NCBI GenBank assembly: GCA_949317995.1
Contig: OX439035.1
Location: 4,215,227-4,279,226 of the forward strand
Direction: 5' to 3'
Length of the DNA: 64,000 nucleotides
Origin: Acholoe squamosa
Taxonomy: Eukaryota > Annelida > Polychaeta > Phyllodocida > Polynoidae
Part shown: piece after piece, positions 45,645 through 55,990 of the stretch
Layout: the number at the start of each line of letters is the position of its first letter
Position numbering within the stretch: the first letter of the stretch is position 1
Translations under genes and position numbers: made by a program
The notes under the pieces: generated by a model
What the model saw: only the letters and a program-made list of their open reading frames with translations
What the model was told of the DNA's origin: nothing
The model's database searches: none

Positions 45645-48600
45645 CATTTATTTCTCTCATTCCACATTTGTTCCTCTCTCTCTTTGTCCACATCTACTTC
45701 TCACATCTTTCCCACATTAGTTTGTCTCCCTTGCACTTTCCAGCCCACTTAAAAGGGTCTAAATCTCCCCTCAGATATTTGTGGTGCACATATGGGGGGG
45801 GCACCGACACATTCTTCTGTGAAATTGTGTAGGTATAGCCATGAATATGACCTTAGTTGTTGAAATGGCGTTAAACATCTATTACGCACTCAGACTTTCT
45901 CTTTGTGAACAACAGGACCCTGCGGTAGGTATGAAGGACGTATGGTACGGACCGCGTGTCCTCATAGAGGGCGCAGACGCTGAGGACTTCAAGGAGGGCG
46001 AGAACGTGACATTCATCAACTGGGGCAACCTCCTCATCAAGAAGATCCACAGGTAGGTTTAGTCTCACCTACACCTGAATGTGTCTTATCATATATGGGC
46101 AGACAATGGCCACTATCGTAATATCCCGCTTATAAGGCGAGTCTTATAGGCAGGGTTTTAGTTCTCTTTGGATCCTCGAGGGGGATATCAAGAGCTTTCT
46201 TTTGATATGCTACACGCCCCCTAAGTCATAATAGGACATAGGGGGTCCAGGGGGCCATAGGTTCACATAGCTCTTTGAATTTTGAAAATACATTAAGTAG
46301 AACAAATATTGTTAATTTTTTTATTTTTCTGACCAAATGCTAGACCTCTAGGTGCGTCTTATAGGCATGGTGCACCTTACATGCGGGAGATTACGGTATT
46401 GCTCAATTTGAAATTTGTATAGATTTATGGAATAGGCCACCATCAAAAATATCCAGAGGGTTGGATCTTTCAGACCCATGAGTGAGTGAGGGGGGGAATT
46501 TCCTTATGAAAATGTGCCTTTTTTGTCATGAATATTGTAAGGAGGGACAGCATGAATTTGCCATCACGTTCTAATGTTTAGCAGTTGGAAACCTAGATTC
46601 TTGTGCTGAGGGACAAAAGATAAAGGCGCCAAGAAAAAATCTTTTTGAGAATCCAGAAAAAGATTTTCCACCCTCAACAAAAAAAATCGACCAGGCCTCT
46701 GTTGACAGGAAGCAAACATATTTTCAAGGATGGCCATATTTACAGGTTATTCAGCCTCACAAAGCGTCCAATTAGCTTGTCACAGTTGTTTCTTCCCATT
46801 TTATTTTTTGTTTCTATGTACAAAATCATAAATAAGATAACATTGACCTTGATTACTCTGACATGTTCAGGACTGATGGAAGCGTTACGTCCATAGACGC
46901 AGACGCTAACTTCACTAACACGGACTTCAAGAAAACCCAGAAGGTGACGTGGCTAGCGGCTACGGACTCAGCGCCTCTCATACCCACTGTGTGTGTCCAC
47001 TTTGATAATATCATTACTAAGGCCGTCCTTGCCAAGGATGATAACTTTAAGGATTACGTCAACAAGGATTCAAAGGTTAGTGTCGATCAATACTGCAAAG
47101 TCGTGTTACATGCCCCCCCCCCCCACCTCCGACCTCCCGAAGGAGCTATAAGCTGCACCTGGGACTTGACAATTGTAGGTTTATGGTTTAAGCACCCTCG
47201 TATAAGCTGCACCCCCGACTTTGGAGGGAGTTAAAAGCCCCTTTTGTTGATTGAAAATTGTACATTTGGTACTGTTCTGTAGTATGATTATTTATTATTT
47301 CACCTGTCCTCGTACAGGCCACCACGGAGGTGCTCGGTGACCCGATGTTGGCCACGTTAAAGAAGGGTGACATTATCCAGCTACAGAGGAAAGGGTTCTT
47401 TATCTGCGACAGTCCCTGCGAGGAACCAAGGTAACTAGAACTAACTTTTATCTTCTTTTTATTATTATCACATTTCACCCTCTTTTTCCTGTGATGTATA
47501 AATGCAGTATTTGTGCAAAAAAGCCTAAAATGGCCCAAAAATATACCTACAAATTATTTTCATAATACCTTCTTTTTTTTTTTAGTGTAGTGTCTGGTGT
47601 GGATGGTTCCTAAATATTCATAATACCTTGTGGAAAATATCTGCAAAGTGTTATATAACTTTGATAATGGGTACATTTCAGGATTTTTTAGCGCCTCCCA
47701 CGCCACATAGCGGCGGTACCGCGAACCGGTACGAGAGTGCACTATGATGATTGCATTTGCCCCATGTGATGAGGTCTCACAATACAAAATTACTGAATAG
47801 AGAAATTGATAATTGTGAAATCTTCTTTATGTCTGCTTTTATGAGACATGTCATTAAACACTGGTATACCGACATTAACGGCGGGAGGCGTTTTTTTACG
47901 CGGTCACAACCGCATTTCTTGTTATACACTACTAGCATGGCACAAAAAAAAAATTAAATTTGTTGTTGCTTTTGAGTCAAATCATAAATATTTTGTAATG
48001 TCTTTGATTGGTGATATAACTGATTATATTATTAACGTATAGTCGTTACAGCGGGAGAGCGAGCCCCGTGGTCCTGTTCCACATCCCGGACGGACACGTC
48101 AAGGATGTCCACCAGGCCGGATCTAAACACAAGGCTGCACCCGCCAGTGCCAAGGAGGTACGACTCATAATTAACCCTTTACGGACTGCTGATGCAGGAG
48201 TGCATCATGCCCATTGGTCATCATGATGCACCAATGAAGTGCTGGCGAGACTGCTCGCCAGCACTTCATTGGTGCATCATGACGACCCTCCAGGACTGCA
48301 TCAACCCTGTAGGGTTGTCATGATGCATAAATGTAGCCCTGGCGCATTACTCACCAAGGCTACATTCATGCATCATGACAACCAATGGGCATGATGCATT
48401 AATGCATCAGCAGCCCTGAAAAAGTTAAATCAACTTTTTTTCTGAAATAGTTCAACAGGAATTCCTGTTTTATTTTTGTTTTGACAAGATTTCTTTACTA
48501 AGTAATGTTAATTCCCCAGGAAAGGGTGTCCAAAATCCAGTTTTCCAGGTTGTTTGTCGGCCCGTTAGTAGTTTCTGTGAGTCGAGATGGGGATGTAAAA

Positions 48601-51600
48601 TTTCAAATGCCACCTAGCTTTCACCTATCCAAGTGTTTCTTCCTATTTCTTACAGTTTGGTCTCTCCATCCACAAATTTGTTTCCAAAACGAAATATTTT
48701 GTAAATCAAAACACCTTCACTTTTCATAAAACCTTCAGAAGGCGCAGTCCAAGAAAGGGAAGGCTGCGGAGAAGTCTCCCCAGGAGGAGCAAGCTCCGTC
48801 TGTCCCCGGGGCAGATGACCTTCACGCCAAGGTCACTGATCAGGGCAACAAGGTCAGGGACCTGAAGGCCGCCAAAGCATCCAAGGTACACCAGCATTTT
48901 CTTCAAGTACTATGATATATTTTCCGTTACTCTAACAAATGTGGCACTCAGGAGACGCTCACCAGCACTAAGCCATTGAGGAAACAAAAGGGTCAAGTTT
49001 CAAGTTTTTCATGCAAATCTAGTAGATAACTGGCTGTAAAAAGATGTTTTTTAAGATATCAATACCTTATGCTACATTATCCTAGATGGACTTGATGCTA
49101 GAAATTTCAAATCAACTGAAATTTCAATTTCAGGACGAGATCCAGGCAGCAGTGAAGGTTCTCTTGGACCTTAAAGCTGAATACAAGAAGGTGACGGGTC
49201 AGGACTGGAAACCCGGCGCAGCCCCCTCCCCCTCTAAGGCTGCCCCCGCCCCAGCAGGATCTGATGCTGCAGGACTGGACGCTAAGATCACGGCCCAAGG
49301 CAACAAGGTCCGCGACCTGAAGGCTGCCAAGGCAGCAAAGGTAGGTTAAATTTGTAATTTTTTCTTTCCTTACTCCCTCCCTAGGGGGCTAAGGTTAAAT
49401 AGAAATTTCAGGAAAAAAAATACAAGGAGATACTGGATATACCAACTCCCTGGTGATTTTATAAATTTTTCTTCACTCGAGTGAGTGTGGAAAACAACAT
49501 CAACCAATCAGATTGAGTAGATTGTTTCACATGACCTGTCTCTACCTGTAGAAGCGGCAAAAATGACTTACCTGGGTCATTCAGAGTGTAGTGTTGGGAT
49601 AGTAGGTTAAATTTGTAGTTTTCTCGCTGAATAGAATCGTACACAAAATGTCAGCAAGATTGGTAAATGAACCCCAGTGATGTAAGAGTCCCCCAGTGGA
49701 GTAGGGACCTTCATGATGAGGGTATGAAGGAGCAGAATAACTTCATCGGGAGATCATGAAGTAAAAATACCCTTCTATGCTAACAGTGGGCATATTGGAC
49801 ACCATACAAATAAAAATTTTAATGCATCATATCATCCAATGAAATGTGGGCCATCATAGAGGTCATGATAATTACTGCTGTTTAGAACCCATTTCCTGCA
49901 ATATGGTCACTTGATACATATAAATCTAACATATTATATTTCCTACAGGACGAGATCCAGGCAGCAGTGAAGGTTCTCTTGGACCTTAAGGCTGAATACA
50001 AGAAGGTGACGGGTCAGGACTGGAAACCCGGCGCAGCCCCTGCCCCTGCTAAGGCTGCCCCCGCACCTGCTGGAGCTGATGCTGCGGGACTAGATGATAA
50101 GATCACGGCCCAAGGCAACAAGGTCCGGGACCTGAAGGCTGCCAAGGCAGCAAAGGTAGGTGCAACTTGTAGTTTTCCAGCTGAATACAATTGTATGAAA
50201 AGTGTTATGAAGATGGGTAAAATCCCCCCCCCCCTTAGTGTTATTGATTCCATCCGATCACCTTTGAAAAACAGTAAAATCTCATCTGTAGCACAGTAAA
50301 ATCTCATCTGTAGCTGCACATGCTTATCCCCAATATAAGCCGCACCTTGGGCTTGCAGTTTCAATGCAAAACCTTTATGATTTATGGTATTACCCGATAA
50401 AGAGAATTGAGAAAAATCAAGACTCCCAAAATAGATTTAAAAACTGAAAAAAAAGGGGAAAGACCAGTGCCTTTTGTTGATTGAATGAACTGGTATTCAT
50501 GCCACCCCCAAAATTGTGGGCATCTTGGAGACTATGATACTGTGATATTCATCCTTTATCATTTCATCAAATGCTGTAATATCTTTAACTCGAAAAGCGA
50601 GTTATAAGGAGACACCCTGGGGCACCTCACTTTCAGTCATTTTGGTGGTGCAAATAAGTTTTAAAAAAGATGGAAATTTTATATATAAGAGGCAGAATTA
50701 CTTAATGAATTTGTAGTGCCATTAAAGGAGGAGATGTAAGGGTCTTGCAGTAAAAGGTATTTCATTACCAAGTTTTGTAAATTTTGAGAAATTGTCAATA
50801 TTGTACAGACTCGGTTGGTTGGCAGTCATAAGATGCTTTTTGCCTCCAATGGTGAAGGCATATGATGTTGATCCATGTATCAACTTTCCTGCCTTTTTTG
50901 GCAATGTGGTGCGAATAGCGCAGTTTTGGCAGAAGTTGTGCGAATTGTGGCTTGGTGGTGCAAATAACCTGGGTGAGGGAGTGCTGATGCAACAGGATGA
51001 GTGCACAACTCATGGGGGGCCATCCACAAATGATATCATGCTGAAGGGGGGAGGGGGGGCAGGCGCGGCATGACGAAATAAATTTTCCATACACCTTCAG
51101 CATTGCAAAATTGACAAAAAAAAAACATGACGAGGGGGTCTAAAAAGGTCAAATTTTGCCTGATGTCATTTATGGATGGCCCCTGGGAGCCAATCACAGG
51201 CTTTTCACTTTTCAAGTTATCAGCAATTTACATTGCTGCATTATATTCGCTCATCTAAAACTAATGTGCTGTGGTATGGTCGCCTGATGCATGTAAAACT
51301 AACATATCGTGATATTTCACACAGGACGAGATCCAGGCAGCAGTGAAGGTTCTCTTGGACCTTAAAGCTGAATACAAGAAGGTGACGGGTCAGGACTGGA
51401 AACCCGGCGCAGCCCCCGCCCCTGCTAAGTCTGCCCCCGCCCCAGCTGCAGGAAACGCTGATGCTGTGGGACTAGACGCTAAGATCACTGCCCAGGGCAA
51501 CAAGGTCCGCGACTTGAAGGGCAAGAAGGCTGCCAAGGTAAAGATCTATCCATAGACACCACATAACCTGAAGGAGGCCTCGGTTTGTTTATCCAAACCA

Positions 51601-53112
51601 GGGTCCTACAAGTCATGGCATAAAAATATGTCAGGGAAAGTCATAGAATTTCATTGTATGTCCTCAAAAGTCATGGAAAATGAGAAAAATTATCTTTTGA
51701 TGGAATTTCTTGAACATATTCAATGTTCCTCCCTTGAATGAATACATTTCTGTAGTGGGTGACTTTGCCTGCTCATGTCCAAAAGATTATAATTATAAAT
51801 CAGTTTGATTTTTGTCATGGAAATGTCATGTAATTTCAATCAGTGAATTTTGTGGGAACCATGTTTAAAATTTTAAACCTGATGCCTTAACATTACAGGA
51901 TGAAGTACAGGCTGCGGTGAAGATCCTGCTCGACCTTAAAGCTGAGTACAAGAAGGCAACCGGTGCCGACTGGAAACCTGGTGCTACTCCTGCCCCCGCT
52001 GCCACCCCTGCCCCCGCTGCTGCGGCCGGGTCTGCTGCCAGCGACCTGGACGCCAAAATCACAGAGCAGGGAACCAAGGTCCGCAACCTGAAGAGTGCTA
52101 AGGCCGCAAAGGTAATTAGAACTAGAGATGATGGGGATGACCATCTTCAATAGCGAAGCAAAACCAACCCTTCCCCCCCCCCTTTTTTTTTAGACTTCAA
52201 AACAGGTAGATTCTCACAATTTTGCAGGCAACTCTTGTAACAAATAAAGTTGCCACCGGTCAGTTAAATGTCAGTAAGGCCACACCAAAAAAATAAGTTG
52301 GTCTACGGATCGCCCTCTCCATATAGATACTTTTTTTTTTCTTTGAAAACAATTTTGTCTACAGATTTCGCTCGCTTCAGTTTCTACAAGTTTTCTCTTT
52401 GTGATGTTTGGCAAAATTTAAAAAAACAAATTTGTTTGCTTGCCTCAATTTCCCAGCAAGGAATCCATTGGATGCCAAAAACTTCTTTAAAAAAAATAAA
52501 ATAAAATTTGCTCGCTCGCACCATTTTTTCAAAACCAAAATCTGTAAACCAACTTATTTTTTTTGTTGTTTTTTTTCTTCTTTAAAGATCAGTAAAGACG
52601 TGTTGTTTTATTTTTCTTTAAAGATCAGACAAGAGTCGGTTAAAATAAGTTAATACCTTGATGGATAGACAATGGAAACCCTGAAAAGGACCTTATGCCC
52701 AGAAACCATAGTCTCTCCTAACCTTTTATAACAGTTAGTGGAGGTAAAATCAAACAAACCAAACCCTGAAATAAATTCATGTTTTATGAATAAGACACAT
52801 GATTTACAACTCTCTACCACAGATACGTTAATAAATCACAGCATTCTTTTCTTCTTTTGCCTCTCTTGCAGAACTTGAAATATGCAGATACAACCTTGTT
52901 GCACTGATACAATGCATACATTATAATGATACACCTTTTTCTACCTTCAGGATGAGGTCCAGGCAGCTGTTAAGGTCCTGTTGGACCTAAAAGCTGAATA
53001 TAAGAAAGCAACTGGAGCCGAGTGGAAACCAGGCGTTACCCCTGCTGCTGCAGGTGTAACCCCCGTAGCTGCATCGACCACCGCGGCAGCACCGGCCGGG
53101 GATAACGCTAAG
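32281..53112 (+). CDS. EPRS1: Glutamyl-(prolyl)-tRNA synthetase, EPRS type: GluRS half plus five WHEP domains, 23 exons
   Basis: Charges tRNA-Glu with glutamate in the cytosol. In most animals the same chain also holds prolyl-tRNA synthetase and sits in the multi-synthetase complex. All 23 exons have GT-AG borders and compatible phases and join into 1,106 codons with no stop. Order: GST-like domain (1-175), class I catalytic core (HVGH at 209-212, MSKRK at 431-435), anticodon-binding domain (about 477-720), Lys-rich linker, five WHEP repeats (about 748-1080), then an Ala/Pro tail ending in DNAK. Strong identity to animal EPRS runs throughout (for example [19 protein letters not shown] and [11 protein letters not shown]). 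The ProRS half was not recognised between 53,113 and 64,000. Read-through past the last donor would add nine residues and stop at 53137-53139. Introns carry many MITEs. Confidence 0.97.
33553..33846. mobile_element. GGCCACCC-family MITE in EPRS intron 1
   Basis: 'ggcccttaaaaatatgtccg' at the left, inverted at the right as 'aacatatttttaagggtggc'. 'ctgtccagaggg' and 'ctctggacagg' are mirrored inside. Full length, about 294 bp. Confidence 0.8.
34202..34498. mobile_element. Intact CCGTAATCTCC-family MITE with TA target duplication
   Basis: 'taccgtaatctcctgcgtat' and 'acgcgggagattacggta' are inverted ends, flanked by TA as in Tc1/mariner-type insertions. It interrupts another repeat: the flanks 'gtgaatttgttt' and 'tatttaaaag' are joined in the related copy near 29120 ('gtgaatttgtttcatatata'). 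Confidence 0.82.
35235..35812. repeat. 61-bp tandem array in EPRS intron 2, about 9.5 copies
   Basis: Unit 'gtgtggcttataggccattt' through 'atgatttacctaaacaagga'. Copies differ at a few sites (gtgcgg/gtgtgg, ctctac/ctcgac, tatatg/tatgtg). Confidence 0.93.
35999..36233. mobile_element. GGCCACACCAAAAAA-family MITE, right end lost
   Basis: Begins 'ggccacaccaaaaaattaag' and ends inside 'aaaatccgtagaccaacttc' without the terminal 'ttggtgtggcc'. Same family as 52278-52563, 54458-54756 and 54945-55240. Confidence 0.7.
37438..37600. mobile_element. Half of a GGCCACCC-family MITE in EPRS intron 4
   Basis: 'ggccaccgttaaaaaacata', then 'acctgtccacagggtgggat' and 'gagggagggaggg'. The right half is missing. 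Confidence 0.6.
37860..38530. repeat. 34-bp tandem array of the TGATGCAT motif in EPRS intron 5
   Basis: About 19 copies of 'gcccattggtcgtcatgatg' plus 'catgaatgcatcat', period 34. The array starts about 12 bases after the exon 5 donor. Each unit contains the core of the dispersed palindromic element, so the array looks like local amplification of that core. Confidence 0.92.
38782..45013 (+). CDS. EPRS1: EPRS exons 6-13: class I GluRS catalytic core
   Basis: Exons: 38782-38873, 39323-39449, 39807-39999, 40591-40762, 42780-42904, 43429-43537, 44387-44471, 44843-45013 (residues 176-533). Exons 6-7 carry [20 protein letters not shown] and the HIGH-type HVGH that binds ATP; exon 7 also has [12 protein letters not shown]; exon 9 [11 protein letters not shown] and MRDPTIYRC; exon 10 [20 protein letters not shown]; exon 11 the KMSKS-type [13 protein letters not shown]; exon 12 [17 protein letters not shown]. 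All key motifs are intact, so the enzyme should be active. Confidence 0.96.
40008..40291. mobile_element. CCGTAATC-family MITE starting two bases after the exon 8 splice donor hexamer
   Basis: The donor is gtaagt at 40000-40005; 'taccgtagtctctcgtgtct' begins at 40008. The right end is 'acacgggagattatggta'. Interior as in 34202-34498 ('ccctggatccgcaag'). Confidence 0.78.
40763..42779. other. EPRS intron 9, contents
   Basis: 41445-41567 is a 123-bp MITE with 'gggagtggtcattttttaac' inverted at the right as 'taaaaaaatgaccactccct'. 42151-42395 is a palindromic element. 42600-42765 is a diverged SINE-like copy ('catgaatatggccttagctg'). The rest is AT-rich. Confidence 0.6.
42151..42395. repeat. Full-length palindromic TGATGCAT element, EPRS intron 9
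   Basis: Ends 'ttaaccctttaaggaccgct' and 'agcagccctttaagggttaa' are inverted, with two internal hairpins as in the 48170-48427 copy. Confidence 0.78.
43538..44386. other. EPRS intron 11, contents
   Basis: 43915-44105 holds a diverged palindromic element ('gcaccaatgaagtggtggta' paired with 'ctagcacttcattggagc'). 44105-44160 has a direct duplication of 'aataagcctttaaagggata'. Otherwise featureless. Confidence 0.5.
45014..45915. other. EPRS intron 13: CT microsatellite and SINE-like repeat
   Basis: 45596-45641 is a (CT)n run of over 20 units, continuing as imperfect CT-rich sequence to about 45690. 45745-45895 is a SINE-like copy ending 'gaaatggcgttaaacatcta', only 20 bases before the exon 14 acceptor. 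45270-45390 is a dispersed repeat shared with 54185-54310. Confidence 0.75.
45916..48157 (+). CDS. EPRS1: EPRS exons 14-17: anticodon-binding domain
   Basis: Exons: 45916-46052, 46871-47075, 47318-47430, 48043-48157 (residues 534-723). They encode [55 protein letters not shown], then [18 protein letters not shown] and [13 protein letters not shown]. These match the C-terminal beta-barrel anticodon-binding region of eukaryotic GluRS. The last exon runs into a Lys/Ala-rich linker. Confidence 0.95.
46114..46398. mobile_element. CCGTAATC-family MITE, EPRS intron 14
   Basis: 'tatcgtaatatcccgcttat' and 'atgcgggagattacggta' ends; interior 'ggttttagttctctttggat'. Confidence 0.72.
46435..46735. mobile_element. 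GGCCACCC-family MITE, EPRS intron 14
   Basis: 'ggccaccatcaaaaatatcc' at the left and 'catattttcaaggatggcc' at the right; it follows the previous MITE after 36 bases. Confidence 0.72.
48170..48427. repeat. Best-preserved palindromic TGATGCAT element, EPRS intron 17
   Basis: Inverted ends 'aaccctttacggactgctga' and 'tcagcagccctgaaaaagtt'. Hairpin 1 pairs 'gcaccaatgaagtgctggcg' with 'cgccagcacttcattggtgc' around 'agactgct'. Hairpin 2 pairs 'atgtagccctggcg' with 'caccaaggctacat'. No coding capacity; it looks like a MITE or foldback element. Confidence 0.8.
48739..53112 (+). CDS. EPRS1: EPRS exons 18-23: five tandem WHEP domains
   Basis: Exons: 48739-48885, 49134-49340, 49949-50155, 51325-51537, 51899-52111, 52951-53112 (residues 724-1106). 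Each WHEP helix-turn-helix is split at the same place by a phase-0 intron: helix 1 '[15 protein letters not shown]' closes one exon, helix 2 '[19 protein letters not shown]' opens the next, followed by TGQDWKPG and an Ala/Pro linker. Four middle exons (207, 207, 213, 213 nt) are symmetrical repeat units; 19, 20 and 21 are almost identical in DNA. WHEP domains bind RNA and, in vertebrates, the GAIT complex. Exon 23 has helix 2 only and ends [10 protein letters not shown] at donor 'gtaaaa'. Confidence 0.96.
52278..52563. mobile_element. GGCCACACC-family MITE, EPRS intron 22
   Basis: 'ggccacaccaaaaaaataag' at the left; the right part 'aaatctgtaaaccaacttat' with a T-run, terminal bases lost. Confidence 0.7.
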
Positions 53113-53294
53113 GTAAAACCATTTACAGCATGTTTTTAACATGATCGCTGTACTATAAAAGTGTGTATTAGCTGTACCCTTAAATCTCCCTTATACGCAT
53201 TGACTAGTGCCAGAACACAAATCAAAATGTGGCTTATAGGATCTGCCAAAAGTCAAGGTGCAGCTTATAGGGGGTATTTAACCCTATAGAATAA
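53113..53294. other. Sequence just after the last recognised EPRS exon
   Basis: Starts with donor 'gtaaaa'. Unspliced, the frame reads nine more residues to TAA at 53137-53139. No AATAAA was seen close downstream, so a polyadenylated short form is possible but unsupported. Confidence 0.4.
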
Positions 53295-54054
53295 TACCGT
53301 AATCTCCCGCGTAGAAGGCGCGTCTTCTACGCCAAACAAAATGCTGCTGGGTCTTATACGCGGGAGGGTAACTGCCTTGAGTTGGGGGTGCGCCTTATAC
53401 GCGGGTTTTTCCAACATCTCATTTGGGAAAATGCGCCGATGACAGCTTGAACTCATATAGCCAGCACCGCGGCAGACCGGTCGGTGTAGATTTGCTCGGC
53501 GGGTTTAACGTCGACCGTGTGCCGATGACAGCATAGACTCAACAGGTTGACAATGCGGTGTGGCTTGCCGGGGTGTAGGGAACACGTGGGCCGATGACAG
53601 CATCGACTCATAGCGCTAGCGCCGCGGCAGACCGGGAGGTGTCGACGCGCTCGCCGGGGATAAGGCCCACCATACGCCGATGACAGCTTGAACTCATAAC
53701 ACGAGCAGCGCGGCAGACCGGGAGGTGTCGACGGGCGCTCGGCGGGTTTGACGCCGACCGTGTGCCGATGACGGCTTGAACTCATAGCGGCAGCCCGGTC
53801 GCTGTAGATTTGCTCGCCGTTTTTTTACGCCGACCGTGTGCCGATGACAGCTTGAACTCATATAGGGGGGTGGGGAGGGGGGGCGCCTTCTACGCGAAAC
53901 AGCCCCCCTGTGAGTTGGGGGGGCGCCTTATACGCGGGTTTTTCCAGAAATCAATCCAGAGGAGGTACGTGCGCCTTCTACGTGAAAAGGCCTTCTCTGA
54001 GTTGGGGGTGCGCCTTCTACGCGAGCTGCGCCTTCTACACGGGAGATTACGGTA
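53295..54054. mobile_element. CCGTAATC-family MITE with an expanded GC-rich inner repeat
   Basis: Ends 'taccgtaatctcccgcgtag' and 'cacgggagattacggta' mark a family member, but it is 760 bp instead of about 290. The extra length is five to six tandem units of about 70-87 bp starting 'gtgccgatgacagc' (53432-53860), with 'gcggcagaccgg' and 'gtcgac' inside. Much more GC-rich than its surroundings. Confidence 0.75.
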
Positions 54055-54457
54055 ATATAAAAACTTTATTTTTGGTGTGGCTTATAGTGACTGCCTCCAA
54101 AACCTTGAAAATATTCCCTTGAGTCTGAAAAAAAAAAGTTAAATTTTAAAATGGTGAGAGGGCACTTTTTATGTAGTATACTGTACAGGGGTGAAGGTCT
54201 CCAGGGATTTCCCTGATTTCAGGGAATTTGAAGTTCCAAGGCCCTATACGTTCATAAAAAAAACAGGTTTTTGGGCGGTATTGGACTTTTATCCCTGTAT
54301 ACAGATAAACTGCAAAGTTGGGTGGTAGGAGTATACACATTTAAGATGCAATCTTATGGGGCTTGACTTCAGTTAGGTCTATTTTAATGTATAAATACCT
54401 ATGCTTATAAGGTACACCCCAAACTTCCGCTGCGCTCACTGGTACGTAGCAAGCTTA

Positions 54458-54756
54458 GGCCACACCAAAATAAAAAGTTTGTCTACGGACTTTGGTTTTA
54501 AAAAAATGGTGCGAGCAAGCAAATTTTTTTTTTTCCATTTATGAATTTTTTTGCGTCCAATGGATTCTTTGCTGGAAAAGTGAGGCGAGCGGAAAAAAAA
54601 TATTTAAAAAAGAAATTTGCCAAAGATCACAAAGAGAAAACTTGTAGAAAGGGAACCAAGCGAAATCCGTAGACAAGATTCTTTTCAAAGAAATTTGTAT
54701 TTCTGAAAATGTGGAGAGGGCGATCCATAGACCAACTTATTTTTTTTGGTGTTGCC
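54458..54756. mobile_element. GGCCACACC-family MITE
   Basis: 'ggccacaccaaaataaaaag' at the left, 'accaacttattttttttggt' plus 'gttgcc' at the right. Inner 'aaaaatggtgcgagcaagca'. Confidence 0.75.
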
Positions 54757-54944
54757 TTATAATAGTTCTAGCACTTAAATATAGGTTAGGACCTATCTCA
54801 TTTAAACCAGAAAGTGTACCCAAGTACTTTAGCTAGCCTAGTACTTTACCTTAATAACAACAGGATATATTGCCAAAAAAAAAACCTGTTTCAAACCATC
54901 GAAAATTAAGAGAACCTTTTTGTGTGGCAATAGAATTTAGCTTG

Positions 54945-55240
54945 GGCCACACCAAAAAATTAAGTTGGTCTACGGATTTTGGTTTTGAAAAAATGGTGCG
55001 AGCAATTTTTTTTTTTTTAAGAATTTTTTTAGCGTCCAATGGATTCTTTGCTCAAAAAGTGAGGCGAGCGAGAAAATTTTATTTTAAAAAAAAAATGTTG
55101 CCAAACATCACAAAGAAAACTTGTAGAAAGTGAAGCGAGCGAAATCCGTAGACAAGATTTTTTTCAAAGAAAAATAAATTTGTATTTCCGAAAATATGGA
55201 GAGGGAAATCCATAGACCAACTTATTTTTTTGGTGTGGCC
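54945..55240. mobile_element. GGCCACACC-family MITE, complete
   Basis: 'ggccacaccaaaaaattaag' is inverted at the right as 'cttatttttttggtgtggcc'. It lies 188 bases from a sister copy in the same orientation. Confidence 0.82.
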
Positions 55241-55980
55241 TTGTTTGCTTTTTTTGGTGGTTTTCATTTATTTTGTTGTTTTTTTTTCACGGGAGTTGAA
55301 GGAATAGGAAAATGAGGAAATGCAAGTGTGTTTCATCATTGATTATCAGACAATTTATTTAGTCTCTTGCTTCATCATTTCATCATGCTCACTATGTTAT
55401 GTAACCCTGTATTTACACCAAATATATATTGGATAAACCAGAGATACCGTTTTCTTTTACGAAGGTTGAAGGAATAAGAAAATGAGGTAATGTGTGTCTG
55501 TTTCATCATTGATTATCAGACAATTTATCTAGTCTCTTGCTTCATCATTTCATCATGCTCACTGTGTAATTGTATTTACAACAAATGTGTAGTGGATATG
55601 GCACAGATAAAAATAGGGCGGGTGAATCCACTACTGTAATCGCACAGTATATCAAAGATGTGTCTTACATGTAAATCTACTGTGCCTTATATAGAACCTC
55701 CCAAAAGATGGGGTGAGACTTATAGGCCTAGTAAACCTTCAAAAACCAGGCCCCAGGTGCCTTATACAGGGGTGTGAAATCTCCGCGGAAACACGGAATT
55801 CCGCGGTTTTGATGCTCACAGGGACCATTCCTGAGATCTATGCAAATCCACTGAGAAAATGAATAACCATTTATATGGGGGGGGGGTCCATAGAATTTTA
55901 TCAAATGTTCAGATCTGTTGTCATCTGAAATCTGAGTATCCGAGTAGTAGTTCTTAGCCTGCCTGTACAAGAGAAGATAG

Positions 55981-55990
55981 CATGTGTCCA
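55981..55990. repeat. Left target-site duplication of the PLE
   Basis: CATGTGTCCA, matching 60879-60888 exactly. Confidence 0.88.

Larger units (their letters stand above)
54055..55990. other. Repeats between EPRS exon 23 and the Penelope-like element
   Basis: 54185-54310 is a dispersed repeat. MITEs lie at 54458-54756 and 54945-55240. 55296-55610 is an imperfect tandem duplication of about 160 bp ('catcattgattatcagacaa' twice). 55767 onward is the left half of an older MITE. No exon was recognised. Confidence 0.6.

Noticed and set aside
50014-52150. Ala-rich minus-strand open frames over the WHEP exons
   Set aside because: Antisense shadows of repeated Ala/Lys-rich coding exons, repeated because the exons are.
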